Positions 9,222 through 17,899 of a stretch of 64,000 nucleotides of DNA are shown here, in pieces. Numbering within the stretch: the first letter of the stretch is position 1; each line of letters begins with the position of its first letter. The notes beneath the pieces were generated by a model. The model was not told the DNA's origin. It saw nothing but the letters and a program-made list of their open reading frames with translations, and ran no database searches. The translations under genes were made by a program, and so were the position numbers. The DNA is from Rhodoferax potami (GTDB lineage: Bacteria > Pseudomonadota > Gammaproteobacteria > Burkholderiales > Burkholderiaceae_C), in assembly GCF_032193765.1 (NCBI RefSeq), contig NZ_JAVBIJ010000001.1:1612001-1676000 (forward strand). The letters run 5' to 3'.

Positions 9222-9541
9222 ACGCGGAAGGACTCACCACACCCACACTTGTCGCGCTCGTTGGGGTTATTGAAGCGAAAACCTTCGTTCAAACCCTCGC
9301 GGACAAAATCCAGCTGGGTACCGTCAATATAGGCAAAGCTCTTGGGATCGACCAGGACTTTCACGCCATGGCCTTCAAACACGATATCTTCCGGCGCCAA
9401 CTCATCCACGTACTCCAGCTGATATGCCAGTCCGGAGCAGCCTGTGGTCTTTACGCCCAAGCGCACCCCCACTCCCTTTCCACGTTTGGTCAGGTAGCGG
9501 GTCACGTGGCGAGCAGCGGCCTCTGTCAGGGTGACGGCCAT
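9218..9541 (-). CDS. iscA: Iron-sulfur assembly protein IscA (A-type carrier)
   Basis: A-type carrier for Fe-S clusters, 107 residues. The three conserved cysteines are visible: one in [10 protein letters not shown] and the C-terminal pair in CGCGESF. It starts one base after the stop of iscU and overlaps hscB by four bases. Confidence 0.95.
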   Translation of the reverse strand: MAVTLTEAAARHVTRYLTKRGKGVGVRLGVKTTGCSGLAYQLEYVDELAPEDIVFEGHGVKVLVDPKSFAYIDGTQLDFVREGLNEGFRFNNPNERDKCGCGESFRV

Positions 9542-9542
9542 A

Positions 9543-9929
9543 TCAGTTCAGGTGCTTTTTCTTGTAGTCGTCCACGGCTGCTTTGATCGCATCTTCCGCA
9601 AGGATCGAGCAATGGATCTTGACCGGTGGAAGCGCCAATTCTTCAGCGATCTGGCTGTTTTTCAGGGCCGCAGCCTCGTCCAGCGTTTTACCTTTGACCC
9701 ATTCGGTCACCAGGGAGCTGGACGCAATCGCAGAGCCGCATCCGTAGGTTTTGAATCGTGCATCTTCGATCACACCGGTCTCAGCGTTCACCTTGATTTG
9801 CAGTTTCATCACGTCACCACAGGCGGGCGCACCCACCATGCCGGTACCCACCGAGTCATCGCCCTTGTCAAAGGAGCCAACGTTGCGGGGGTTTTCGTAG
9901 TGATCAACGACTTTGTCTGAATATGCCAT
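9543..9929 (-). CDS. iscU: Fe-S cluster scaffold IscU
   Basis: Scaffold on which nascent [2Fe-2S] clusters form, 128 residues. Ligand cysteines occur in [19 protein letters not shown] and [10 protein letters not shown], and the HscA recognition motif LPPVK is present ([10 protein letters not shown]). It is 22 bases downstream of iscS. Confidence 0.97.
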   Translation of the reverse strand: MAYSDKVVDHYENPRNVGSFDKGDDSVGTGMVGAPACGDVMKLQIKVNAETGVIEDARFKTYGCGSAIASSSLVTEWVKGKTLDEAAALKNSQIAEELALPPVKIHCSILAEDAIKAAVDDYKKKHLN

Positions 9930-9951
9930 TTGCTATACCTCGTAACTTTGA

Positions 9952-11172
9952 TCAGTGCGCCGCCCACTGGATAGTGGACAGGTCAATACCTTCTTTGTAC
10001 ATGTCCCACAACGGGCTCAAATCACGCAGCTTGGCCACGTTTTGCTTGATGGTGTCGACTGCGTAGTCGATGTCCGCCTCGGTGGTCCATCGGCCGATCG
10101 TCATGCGCAAGCTGCTGTGCGCCAACTCATCGCTGCGCCCCAGAGCACGCAACACATAGCTGGGCTCCAAGGATGCGGAAGTACAAGCCGAACCACTGGA
10201 GACTGCCAAGCCCTTGATACCCATGATCAAGGACTCGCCTTCCACATAGTTGAAGCTCATGTTCAAGTTATGGGGAACGCGCTTTTCTTTATGACCGTTG
10301 ATAAAGACTTGCTCAATGCCTTCCAAGCCCGCCAACATGCGGTCATGCAGCGCCTTGATTCGCTTGTTTTCTTCATGCATCTCGGCCTTGGCAATGGCGT
10401 ACGCCTCGCCCATACCCACGATCTGGTGGGTAGGCAAGGTGCCACTGCGCATACCGCGCTCGTGGCCACCGCCGTGCATTTGGGCTTCCAGACGGATGCG
10501 CGGCTTGCGACGAACAAACAAGGCACCAATACCTTTGGGGCCGTAGGTCTTATGGGAGGTCAGGCTCATCAAATCGATGGGCAACTGGGTCATGTCAATG
10601 TCCACGCGGCCGGTAGCCTGCGCTGCATCCACATGGAAAATCACGCCCTTTTCGCGGCATGCGTTGCCCAAAGCCACTACGTCCTGGATCACGCCGATCT
10701 CGTTATTCACAAACATCACACTCGCCAGAATGGTATCGGGGCGGATGGCGGCTTTGAACGTGTCGAGGTTGACCAGCCCATCGTCCTGCACATCAAGGTA
10801 GGTGACTTCAAACCCTTGGCGCTCCAGCTCGCGGCAGGTGTCCAGCACCGCCTTGTGCTCGGTTTTCACCGTGATGATGTGCTTGCCTTTGGTCTTGTAG
10901 AACTGTGCGGCACCCTTGATTGCAAGGTTGTTGGACTCGGTGGCACCCGAGGTCCAGACGATTTCACGAGGATCCGCACCGATCAAAGATGCGACTTGCT
11001 CGCGGGCCTTCTCGACAGCAGCTTCGGCCTCCCAGCCCCAGGCGTGGCTTCTGGAGGCTGGATTGCCGAAGTGATTACGCAGCCAAGGGACCATGGCATC
11101 CACCACCCGCTCGTCGCAGGGGTTGGTTGCGCTGTAGTCCATGTAGATCGGGAAATGAGGTGTTGTGTCCAT
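9952..11172 (-). CDS. iscS: Cysteine desulfurase IscS
   Basis: PLP enzyme that takes sulfur from cysteine for Fe-S clusters and tRNA thiolation. The 406-residue protein has the PLP lysine in [12 protein letters not shown] and the catalytic cysteine loop [10 protein letters not shown], and ends in a tail (STIQWAAH) typical of IscU-binding IscS. It lies 30 bases downstream of iscR. Confidence 0.97.
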   Translation of the reverse strand: MDTTPHFPIYMDYSATNPCDERVVDAMVPWLRNHFGNPASRSHAWGWEAEAAVEKAREQVASLIGADPREIVWTSGATESNNLAIKGAAQFYKTKGKHIITVKTEHKAVLDTCRELERQGFEVTYLDVQDDGLVNLDTFKAAIRPDTILASVMFVNNEIGVIQDVVALGNACREKGVIFHVDAAQATGRVDIDMTQLPIDLMSLTSHKTYGPKGIGALFVRRKPRIRLEAQMHGGGHERGMRSGTLPTHQIVGMGEAYAIAKAEMHEENKRIKALHDRMLAGLEGIEQVFINGHKEKRVPHNLNMSFNYVEGESLIMGIKGLAVSSGSACTSASLEPSYVLRALGRSDELAHSSLRMTIGRWTTEADIDYAVDTIKQNVAKLRDLSPLWDMYKEGIDLSTIQWAAH

Positions 11173-11202
11173 AGCTGGCTCAGTGCTGGCTGCAGTAAAA
11201 AA

Positions 11203-11739
11203 TCAGGATTTAGAGAAAGCATTGCCTAGGGCGAACACCGAATTCGGCGCATTCACCCGAATCGGCTTAACCACTGGCATTGCAGAAATTGCGCGCTTGA
11301 TGCTCGGCTTGTCTTCGATTTGCAAACCCTTGGCGAGTTGATCATCCACCAGCTTTTGCAAGGTGACTGAGTCCAAAAACTCCACCATACGGGTGTTCAA
11401 AGAGGCCCAGAGGTCGTGCGTCATGCAGCGGGCGCCTTCGCCCAAGCAGTTTTCTTTGCCGCTGCATTGAGTGGCGTCGATCGGCTCGTCTACCGACGTG
11501 ATGATCTCTGCCACAGTAATGTCAGACGCCTTGCGGGCCAGGGTGTAACCGCCGCCGGGGCCGCGGGTGGACTCTACCAAATCGTGGCGACGCAGCTTGC
11601 CGAACAGCTGCTCAAGGTAAGAGAGGGAAATTTGTTGGCGCTGGCTGATCGCAGCCAGAGTCACAGGCCCCGAGCTTTGACGCAGGCCCAGATCGATCAT
11701 CGCGGTGACCGCAAAACGGCCTTTGGTGGTGAGACGCAT
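11203..11739 (-). CDS. iscR: Rrf2-family Fe-S regulator IscR
   Basis: Represses the isc operon when it carries a [2Fe-2S] cluster. The 178-residue protein begins [11 protein letters not shown] and has an Rrf2 winged helix ([20 protein letters not shown]) and the cysteine cluster motif [14 protein letters not shown]. The ATG at 11739 is preceded by AAGGAGC; the longer frame to 11802 runs back through the promoter. The IscR operator is at 11761-11785. Confidence 0.95.
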   Translation of the reverse strand: MRLTTKGRFAVTAMIDLGLRQSSGPVTLAAISQRQQISLSYLEQLFGKLRRHDLVESTRGPGGGYTLARKASDITVAEIITSVDEPIDATQCSGKENCLGEGARCMTHDLWASLNTRMVEFLDSVTLQKLVDDQLAKGLQIEDKPSIKRAISAMPVVKPIRVNAPNSVFALGNAFSKS

Positions 11740-11760
11740 CGCTTGCTCCTTGGTGGCAGG

Positions 11761-11785
11761 GTTGTTGACTAGCGGACTCAAGTAT
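11761..11785 (-). promoter_or_regulatory. Type 1 IscR site overlapping the isc -10 element
   Basis: On the minus strand the 25 bases read ATACTTGAGTCCGC then TAGTCAACAAC. This fits the known type 1 IscR consensus (ATAsyyGACT, four bases, yAGTCrr) with one mismatch in the left half. It overlaps a TATACT at 11781-11786 preceded by TG plus one base, an extended -10. Holo-IscR bound here would block RNA polymerase, the usual autoregulation. Confidence 0.8.
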
Positions 11786-11808
11786 AGCACTAAACCCCGC
11801 ATATCAGT

Positions 11809-11840
11809 CGGGTAAGCAGACTGATCAGTCTATTTACCCG
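11809..11840. promoter_or_regulatory. 32-bp interrupted palindrome between uvrB and iscR
   Basis: CGGGTAA (11809-11815), two bases, the perfect 14-bp palindrome AGACTGATCAGTCT (11818-11831), two bases, then TTACCCG (11834-11840). It lies 17 bases past the uvrB stop and upstream of the isc promoter, so it could be a uvrB terminator stem without a U-tract or an operator. Function not established. Confidence 0.5.
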
Positions 11841-11856
11841 ATAGGAATAATCAACT

Positions 11857-13980
11857 TTACAGATTGACGATGTTGTCTGTCCCTGGCGCGCCAAAAGCCT
11901 GCTCTTTCAGGATGGTCAATTGGTCGCGTACCCGTGCTGCTTTTTCGAACTCGAGATTGCGCGCATGCTCCATCATGAGCTTCTCCAAGCGCTTGATTTC
12001 ACGCGACACATCCTTCTCGCTCATGTCTTCCACTTGGGCACGCTGATGGGCATCGCGCTCCAGGCGCTCGGCCTCTTTGCCCGCTTTTTCGCTGTAGACG
12101 CCATCAATCAGGTCGCGTACTTTTTTGACAATGGCTTTTGGCGTAATGCCTCGCTCCAGGTTGTGGGCGATTTGCTTTTTGCGGCGACGCTCGGTTTCGC
12201 CGATGGCGCGCGCCATGGAGTCCGTGATCTTGTCGGCATACAAGATGGCTTTGCCTTCCAGATTCCGGGCAGCACGGCCGATGGTCTGGATCAATGAACG
12301 CTCGGAGCGCAAAAAGCCTTCTTTATCGGCATCCAGAATTGCGACCAGCGAGACCTCCGGGATATCCAATCCCTCCCGCAGCAGGTTGATCCCCACAAGT
12401 ACGTCAAACGTGCCCAAACGCAGGTCGCGCAAAATTTCAACCCGCTCTACGGTGTCCACATCGCTATGCAGGTAACGCACCTTTACGCCGTTATCGGTCA
12501 AGTAATCGGTGAGCTGCTCCGCCATCCGTTTGGTCAGGGTCGTGATCAACACGCGTTCGTTTTTGTCGACCCGGATCCGGATTTCCTGCAGCACATCATC
12601 TACTTGGCTACCCGCCGGACGCACCTCGACCTCAGGGTCCACCAAGCCCGTGGGGCGCACCACCTGCTCCACCACCTGCCCGGCATGCTCGTTTTCCCAT
12701 TGAGCAGGCGTAGCTGACACGAACACGACCTGCCGCATTTTGGTCTCGAACTCTTCAAACTTGAGCGGCCGGTTATCCAAGGCGCTGGGCAAGCGGAATC
12801 CGTACTCCACCAGCGTGGTTTTGCGCGCCCGATCGCCGTTGTACATGCCACCGAACTGACCGATCAACACATGGCTCTCGTCCAAAAACATCATCGCGTC
12901 TTTGGGTAAATAGTCGGTCAAGGTCGACGGTGGCTCGCCAGGGGCAGACCCGCTCAAATGGCGCGAGTAGTTTTCAATGCCTTTGCAATGCCCCACCTCG
13001 CTAAGCATTTCCAGGTCAAAGCGGGTGCGTTGCTCAAGGCGCTGCGCCTCGACCAGCTTGCCCATGCCGACGAACTCTTTCAAGCGACCCGCCAACTCGG
13101 TTTTGATAGTCTCCACCGCTGCCAGTACTTGGTCGCGGGGCGTCACGTAGTGGCTGCTGGGGTAGACGGTAAAGCGGGGGATTTTCTGGCGGATGCGCCC
13201 TGTCAGCGGGTCAAACAACTGCAGGCTCTCAATCTCGTCGTCAAACAGCTCGACGCGGATCGCCATCTCGCTGTGCTCGGCCGGAAAGATATCGATGGTG
13301 TCACCCCGCACCCGGAAGGCACCCCGGCTGAAATCCATGTCATTGCGCTGGTACTGCATGCGCACCAATTGGGCAATCATGTCGCGCTGGCCCATACGGT
13401 CGCCGGTGCGCAGGGTCATCACCATCTGGTGGTAACTCTCTGGCTTGCCGATACCGTAAATGGCCGACACAGTCGCCACAATCACCACATCCCGCCGCTC
13501 GATGATGCTCTTGGTGCAACTCAGGCGCATTTGTTCAATGTGCTCGTTGATCGCACTGTCTTTTTCAATGAAGAGATCGCGCTGCGGCACATAGGCCTCG
13601 GGCTGGTAGTAGTCGTAGTAGCTGACGAAATACTCCACCGCATTCTTCGGAAAGAACTCGCGAAACTCGCTGTACAGCTGGGCGGCAAGTGTCTTATTCG
13701 GGGCAAACACGATCGCAGGACGACCCAAACGGGCGATCACGTTCGCCATGGTGAACGTCTTGCCCGACCCGGTCACGCCCAGCAAGGTTTGAAAAACCTC
13801 GCCATCTTCCACACCACTCACCAGCTGATCAATCGCTTCCGGCTGGTCCCCCGCAGGCGGATAGGGCTGGTACAGCTCAAAAGGCGACCCCGGGAAACTG
13901 ACAAAGGTACCGGTACGCACTTGCGCCGAATCATCGTTTTCCACGACGGCGAGGGGCACGGGATTTTTGGAGGCAGGCAT
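11857..13980 (-). CDS. uvrB: Excinuclease ABC subunit B
   Basis: Damage-verifying helicase of nucleotide excision repair, 707 residues. Visible are Walker [11 protein letters not shown], the beta-hairpin region [12 protein letters not shown], the DEAD-like box FLDESHV, helicase motif [11 protein letters not shown] and the C-terminal UVR motif ([18 protein letters not shown]) that contacts UvrC. The ATG at 13980 is preferred over a TTG at 14019; neither has a strong ribosome-binding site. Divergent from the flavin oxidoreductase at 14057. Confidence 0.96.
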   Translation of the reverse strand: MPASKNPVPLAVVENDDSAQVRTGTFVSFPGSPFELYQPYPPAGDQPEAIDQLVSGVEDGEVFQTLLGVTGSGKTFTMANVIARLGRPAIVFAPNKTLAAQLYSEFREFFPKNAVEYFVSYYDYYQPEAYVPQRDLFIEKDSAINEHIEQMRLSCTKSIIERRDVVIVATVSAIYGIGKPESYHQMVMTLRTGDRMGQRDMIAQLVRMQYQRNDMDFSRGAFRVRGDTIDIFPAEHSEMAIRVELFDDEIESLQLFDPLTGRIRQKIPRFTVYPSSHYVTPRDQVLAAVETIKTELAGRLKEFVGMGKLVEAQRLEQRTRFDLEMLSEVGHCKGIENYSRHLSGSAPGEPPSTLTDYLPKDAMMFLDESHVLIGQFGGMYNGDRARKTTLVEYGFRLPSALDNRPLKFEEFETKMRQVVFVSATPAQWENEHAGQVVEQVVRPTGLVDPEVEVRPAGSQVDDVLQEIRIRVDKNERVLITTLTKRMAEQLTDYLTDNGVKVRYLHSDVDTVERVEILRDLRLGTFDVLVGINLLREGLDIPEVSLVAILDADKEGFLRSERSLIQTIGRAARNLEGKAILYADKITDSMARAIGETERRRKKQIAHNLERGITPKAIVKKVRDLIDGVYSEKAGKEAERLERDAHQRAQVEDMSEKDVSREIKRLEKLMMEHARNLEFEKAARVRDQLTILKEQAFGAPGTDNIVNL

Positions 13981-14056
13981 GAGAGTAGGTCCGGACAGCA
14001 GAAAAAGCACGAAACCCAAGACTGTAGACTAGCTGCGCAACTGTAGGGGGTTTGAC

Positions 14057-15109
14057 TTGCAAAGCACTTTGTTTCCCGGGGTACGGCTACCCCTTGTTCA
14101 GGCACCCATGGCGGGCGCACAAGGTGCCGCCTTGGCCGCTGCCGTCTGCAACGCAGGCGCACTGGGCTCTTTGCCAGCGGCCATGCACACACCTGAGTCG
14201 CTGGAGCGCGAGCTCGCCGGGCTACGCGCGCTCACACCACACCCATTCAATGTCAATTTCTTCTGCCACTCGCCACCTGTAACGGACCCGGTTACCGAGG
14301 CGCATTGGATGGAAACCCTGCATCCGCATTACCAGCAATGGCAGTTGACCGGCCAAGACATGGTGCCCGGGCCGGGCCGGGCACCTTTTTCAGAGACCAT
14401 GGCTGAGGTGCTAGACTCGTTTCGGCCCGCAGTGGTCAGCTTTCATTTTGGCCTGCCGGCTCCTGCGTTGCTCGCGCGGGTCAAAGCCATGGGTAGCTTG
14501 GTGATGTCGTCCGCCACCACAGTGGAAGAAGGTCTCTGGTTGCAGAACCACGGTGCCGACATCGTGATTGCACAGGGTCTGGAGGCGGGTGGGCACCGGG
14601 GGGTGTTCTTGCATACAGACCTCAGTACCCAGCGCCCCTTGGCGGAATTGCTGCCGACATTGGTCCAATCACTGCGCGTCCCGGTGCTAGCTGCGGGCGG
14701 CATTGCAAACGATGCCGATGTCGCCGCAGCGATGGCCATGGGCGCTGCGGGTGTGCAGGTAGGTACAGCCTATCTGACCTGTCACGAGGCTACGACCAGC
14801 GCGCTGCACCGGAGGGCACTCCAAGCGACACCACCGCGCACCACCGCGCTCACCAACATTTTCACCGGCAGGCCAGCCCGCGGCATCGTGAACCACGCCA
14901 TGCAAAGCCTGGGCCCCATGAACCCTGAGGCACCCGCATTTCCGCTGGCCACGGCGGCGATGGCCCCGCTTAGGGCCCGTGCCGAGGCAGCCGGCTCGGA
15001 CGACTTCAGCCCCTTGTGGGCCGGCACCAACATGCAAGGCTGCTTGAGCGAATCCGCAGCGGACACCACCCGCAGGCTCGCCAAAGGCTTTGACACGATC
15101 GCATCGTAA
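14057..15109 (+). CDS. Nitronate monooxygenase / NAD(P)H-dependent flavin oxidoreductase family
   Basis: A 350-residue FMN protein of the nitronate monooxygenase/2-nitropropane dioxygenase family. Key features are the N-terminal LPLVQAPMAGAQGAALAAAV, GADIVIAQGLEAGGHRG with the conserved GGH, and the phosphate-binding VLAAGGIANDADVAAAMAMGA. The start is a TTG at 14057 with TAGGGGG six bases upstream; the next ATG would delete the first strand. The exact substrate is uncertain. A short GGCACC/GGTGCC hairpin follows the stop. Confidence 0.85.
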   Translation: MQSTLFPGVRLPLVQAPMAGAQGAALAAAVCNAGALGSLPAAMHTPESLERELAGLRALTPHPFNVNFFCHSPPVTDPVTEAHWMETLHPHYQQWQLTGQDMVPGPGRAPFSETMAEVLDSFRPAVVSFHFGLPAPALLARVKAMGSLVMSSATTVEEGLWLQNHGADIVIAQGLEAGGHRGVFLHTDLSTQRPLAELLPTLVQSLRVPVLAAGGIANDADVAAAMAMGAAGVQVGTAYLTCHEATTSALHRRALQATPPRTTALTNIFTGRPARGIVNHAMQSLGPMNPEAPAFPLATAAMAPLRARAEAAGSDDFSPLWAGTNMQGCLSESAADTTRRLAKGFDTIAS

Positions 15110-15202
15110 GAGCGGGCACCATCTCGGTGCCGTTTAAAATACGCATTTCCTCCGCGGCTCTCCACAGAACCGTTCATCGCCCCCTCCGTTCAGGACTTAT
15201 TC

Positions 15203-16411
15203 ATGTCTCTTTTTACTGCCGTCGAAATGGCTCCCCGTGACCCTATCCTGGGTCTGAACGAACAATTCAACGCTGACACCAACCCCAGCAAAGTGAACCT
15301 CGGCGTGGGCGTGTATTTCGACGACAACGGCAAGCTACCCCTGCTGCAGTGCGTGCAAGCCGCTGAAAAGACCATGATGGACAAGCCCACTGCCCGTGGC
15401 TACCTGCCGATTGACGGTATTGCAGCCTACGACGCAGCAGTGAAAGCCTTGGTATTCGGCGCAGACTCTGACGTAGTCAAGAGCGGCCGCGTGGCCACCG
15501 TGCAAGCCATCGGAGGCACCGGCGGCCTGAAGATCGGCGCTGACTTCCTGAAGAAAATCAGCCCCAACGCCACCGTGCTGATCTCGGACCCCAGCTGGGA
15601 AAACCACCGCGCGCTGTTCACCAACGCCGGCTTCGCCGTGGACACTTACCCCTACTTCGACCAAAGCGCCAACGGCGGTTTGGGCGGTATCAACTTTGAC
15701 GGCATGCTGGCCAAGTTGAACGGCGCCGCAGAAGGCACCATCGTGCTGCTGCACGCTTGCTGCCACAACCCTACCGGTTACGACATCACCCCCGCCCAGT
15801 GGGACCAGGTGATCGCTGTTGTCAAGGCCCGCAAGCTGACCGCCTTCCTCGACATGGCTTACCAAGGTTTCGGCTACGGCATCGCTGAAGACGGCGCCGT
15901 GATCGCCAAGTTTGTGGCCGCTGAGCTGAACATTTTTGTGTCCACCAGCTTCTCCAAGAGCTTCAGCCTGTACGGCGAACGCGTGGGCGCCCTGAGCGTG
16001 GTCGGCAGCAGCAAGGAAGAAACTGACCGCGTCCTGAGCCAACTGAAGATCGCCATCCGCACCAACTACTCCAACCCACCCACCCACGGTGGCGCCATCG
16101 TGGCTGCGGTGCTGAACAACCCCGAGCTGCGTGCCCAGTGGGAACAGGAACTCGGCGAAATGCGTGTGCGCATCAAGGCCATGCGTCAGAAACTGGTGGA
16201 CGGCCTGAAGGCTGCTGGAGTCACCAAGGACATGTCCTTCATCACCACCCAGATCGGCATGTTCAGCTATTCCGGCCTGTCCAAGGACCAGATGGTGCGC
16301 CTGCGCTCCGAGTTTGGCGTGTACGGCACCGACACCGGCCGCATGTGCGTGGCTGCCCTGAACAGCAAGAACATCGACTACGTCTGCCAGGCGATCGCCA
16401 AGGTCGTCTAA
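15203..16411 (+). CDS. Aspartate/aromatic-amino-acid aminotransferase
   Basis: PLP-dependent class I aminotransferase, 402 residues, of the AspC/TyrB branch (opening SLFTAVEMAPRDPILGLNEQF). The PLP lysine is in STSFSKSFSLYGERVGAL and the substrate-carboxylate arginine region is TGRMCVAAL. It transfers amino groups between aspartate, tyrosine or phenylalanine and 2-oxoglutarate; which is preferred cannot be told by reading. The ATG has AGGA nine bases upstream. A repeat hairpin lies 29 bases past the stop. Confidence 0.92.
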   Translation: MSLFTAVEMAPRDPILGLNEQFNADTNPSKVNLGVGVYFDDNGKLPLLQCVQAAEKTMMDKPTARGYLPIDGIAAYDAAVKALVFGADSDVVKSGRVATVQAIGGTGGLKIGADFLKKISPNATVLISDPSWENHRALFTNAGFAVDTYPYFDQSANGGLGGINFDGMLAKLNGAAEGTIVLLHACCHNPTGYDITPAQWDQVIAVVKARKLTAFLDMAYQGFGYGIAEDGAVIAKFVAAELNIFVSTSFSKSFSLYGERVGALSVVGSSKEETDRVLSQLKIAIRTNYSNPPTHGGAIVAAVLNNPELRAQWEQELGEMRVRIKAMRQKLVDGLKAAGVTKDMSFITTQIGMFSYSGLSKDQMVRLRSEFGVYGTDTGRMCVAALNSKNIDYVCQAIAKVV

Positions 16412-16439
16412 GACCCTATGCGGGGCGGATGCTCCGCTG

Positions 16440-16484
16440 AAGCAGCTATCTTTTTGATAGCTGCTTGCGCATATTCCACGGGCG
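16440..16484 (+). repeat. Dispersed palindromic repeat, copy A
   Basis: An intergenic copy that serves as the reference: AAGCAGCTATC, TTTTT, GATAGCTGCTT (a perfect 11-bp hairpin, 16440-16466) followed by GCGCATATTCCACGGGCG. It ends about 18 bases before the start of the exported nuclease/phospholipase-like gene. The T-run is in the loop, so it is not a standard terminator. Confidence 0.85.
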
Positions 16485-16501
16485 TCAATGGAGACAAGTG
16501 C

Positions 16502-17845
16502 ATGAAGAAAATAGCCTATGCGTTGGGAGCCCTGCTTGGGCTGATTTCCACCACCGCAGGTGCATGGGGCAACCACACCCTCGCAGCCTACCGGGCACTG
16601 GAGGCGATGCCCGAAGTCGCCAACGCGGCGCCTGTGACTGTTGAGGCCCTGGAAAGCTTCCTCAAGGCCGAAGAAAAGACCATCGAGGCCTTGCTGGCAA
16701 GCCATGAGGCTTGGGCGGCGGCCAATCTGCAAAGTTACCCACCCCGCCCCTCCAAGCTGGCTTTTGTTGCCAACCCTAATCGAAGTGACGAAGCGCGCCG
16801 CTTGGCATTTACCCATGCCTTGCGAATCGCCCCTAATAGCCGGTTTGCACTTTTCATTCAGCCCGACCCGAAGCTCAACGCCTCGCCCGCACCACGCTTG
16901 GCCTCGGAGACTGTCACCACCTTGCCCATGCTGGGCAATGCCAGCCAAAAATTTCAACCCCTCAAGGTGGGTGACACCGTAGCGCCCTTGGCGGTTGCCG
17001 CCAGTGCCGCTGACGAGCCGGACTACGGGCTGGACATCAACCTGTTTGAAGACAGCCCCTCCGAGTGGGGCAAGATGTACGGCTTCGGCACCCTTCCCTT
17101 CGGCAACCCCTTGCTGGTGTATGGCAGCCAAGCGCCATTCCACATGGGTTTCATGCATGAAAACAAGGTGCTGTACACCGCGGCGCCCTTCATCAAGCGG
17201 ACCTTTCCCCAGTTGCGGGTGTACCAGTACTCCACCCTCGCCTCGCTGGCCTTCCGCACCGGCCACCCTTATTGGGGTTGGCGCTTTACCGGCCTGGCAC
17301 TTCACTACATCCAGGACCTGACCCAGCCTTACCACGCGAGCCTGTCGCCCGGCGACTCGACGCTGAAACTGCTCGCCATCAACGCCATGGCCATGGCGGG
17401 GCTCTCCGGCATGAAAAACGACATGGTGACCTTGCTGTCGAACCGGCACTTGGCACTGGAAAAATACCAGTCTGAAGTACTGCTGAACTCCGCGCTGGCC
17501 AAGCAAGACACCCCGATTGATCAGGCCCTGCGTCAAATAGACAAAGACGCCAGCTACCCCGAATGGCACGACTTGTACCTTCGCAACGTGGTGTCTGCAC
17601 AGGCGGCCTCGTATGGCAATCGCATCGCCCAAACACTCGTGGACAGCATGCCCCCGGGATTCGTGTCCGACCCGAATTACGACTTCGGCGCCAATGAAGA
17701 ACGGGTGACTTTGGTGAAGGAACTGGTGAACGTCCCCACCGAGGCCAAACTCCGGCTGGACGCGCTCGTCGCGGAGTTGCTCGCCAACTTCGGCGCCCAC
17801 AGCCGCAATGCGGTCCGAGGGATTCTCAAGGCAAGTAACCGCTGA
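16502..17845 (+). CDS. Exported zinc-dependent phospholipase C / S1-P1 nuclease-like protein
   Basis: A 447-residue protein with a clear signal peptide (KKIAYALGALLGLISTTAGA). Predicted cleavage after AGA leaves a mature N-terminus WGNHTLAAYRAL, resembling the WG..H start of S1/P1 nucleases and phospholipase C, where the N-terminal tryptophan itself binds zinc. Further on, LHYIQDLTQPYHAS matches the H-Y-x2-D-x3-P-x-H zinc motif of that fold. Family members cut phosphodiester bonds in lipids or nucleic acids; the substrate here is unknown. The ATG has GGAGA upstream. It seems to be a single-gene unit behind repeat copy A. Confidence 0.7.
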   Translation: MKKIAYALGALLGLISTTAGAWGNHTLAAYRALEAMPEVANAAPVTVEALESFLKAEEKTIEALLASHEAWAAANLQSYPPRPSKLAFVANPNRSDEARRLAFTHALRIAPNSRFALFIQPDPKLNASPAPRLASETVTTLPMLGNASQKFQPLKVGDTVAPLAVAASAADEPDYGLDINLFEDSPSEWGKMYGFGTLPFGNPLLVYGSQAPFHMGFMHENKVLYTAAPFIKRTFPQLRVYQYSTLASLAFRTGHPYWGWRFTGLALHYIQDLTQPYHASLSPGDSTLKLLAINAMAMAGLSGMKNDMVTLLSNRHLALEKYQSEVLLNSALAKQDTPIDQALRQIDKDASYPEWHDLYLRNVVSAQAASYGNRIAQTLVDSMPPGFVSDPNYDFGANEERVTLVKELVNVPTEAKLRLDALVAELLANFGAHSRNAVRGILKASNR

Positions 17846-17864
17846 TTTGCGCACTCCTGTTATA

Positions 17865-17875
17865 TTGCACTGCAA
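17865..17875. promoter_or_regulatory. TTGCA-C-TGCAA palindrome upstream of phaZ
   Basis: An 11-bp perfect palindrome TTGCACTGCAA overlapping a TATATT that could be a -10 element, 24 bases before the depolymerase start. TGC-rich palindromes of this kind are associated with PhaR, the PHB-responsive repressor; assignment to PhaR is inference. Confidence 0.4.
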
Positions 17876-17899
17876 CATTTTCCCGAAAGCGAGCCTCTC

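Noticed and set aside
12958..14046. A 362-codon plus-strand open frame opposite uvrB
   Set aside because: Shadow of uvrB with no ribosome-binding site or family resemblance.
15090..15140. TTGACA and TAAAAT as an aminotransferase promoter
   Set aside because: The two hexamers are 39 bases apart, too far for one sigma-70 promoter.
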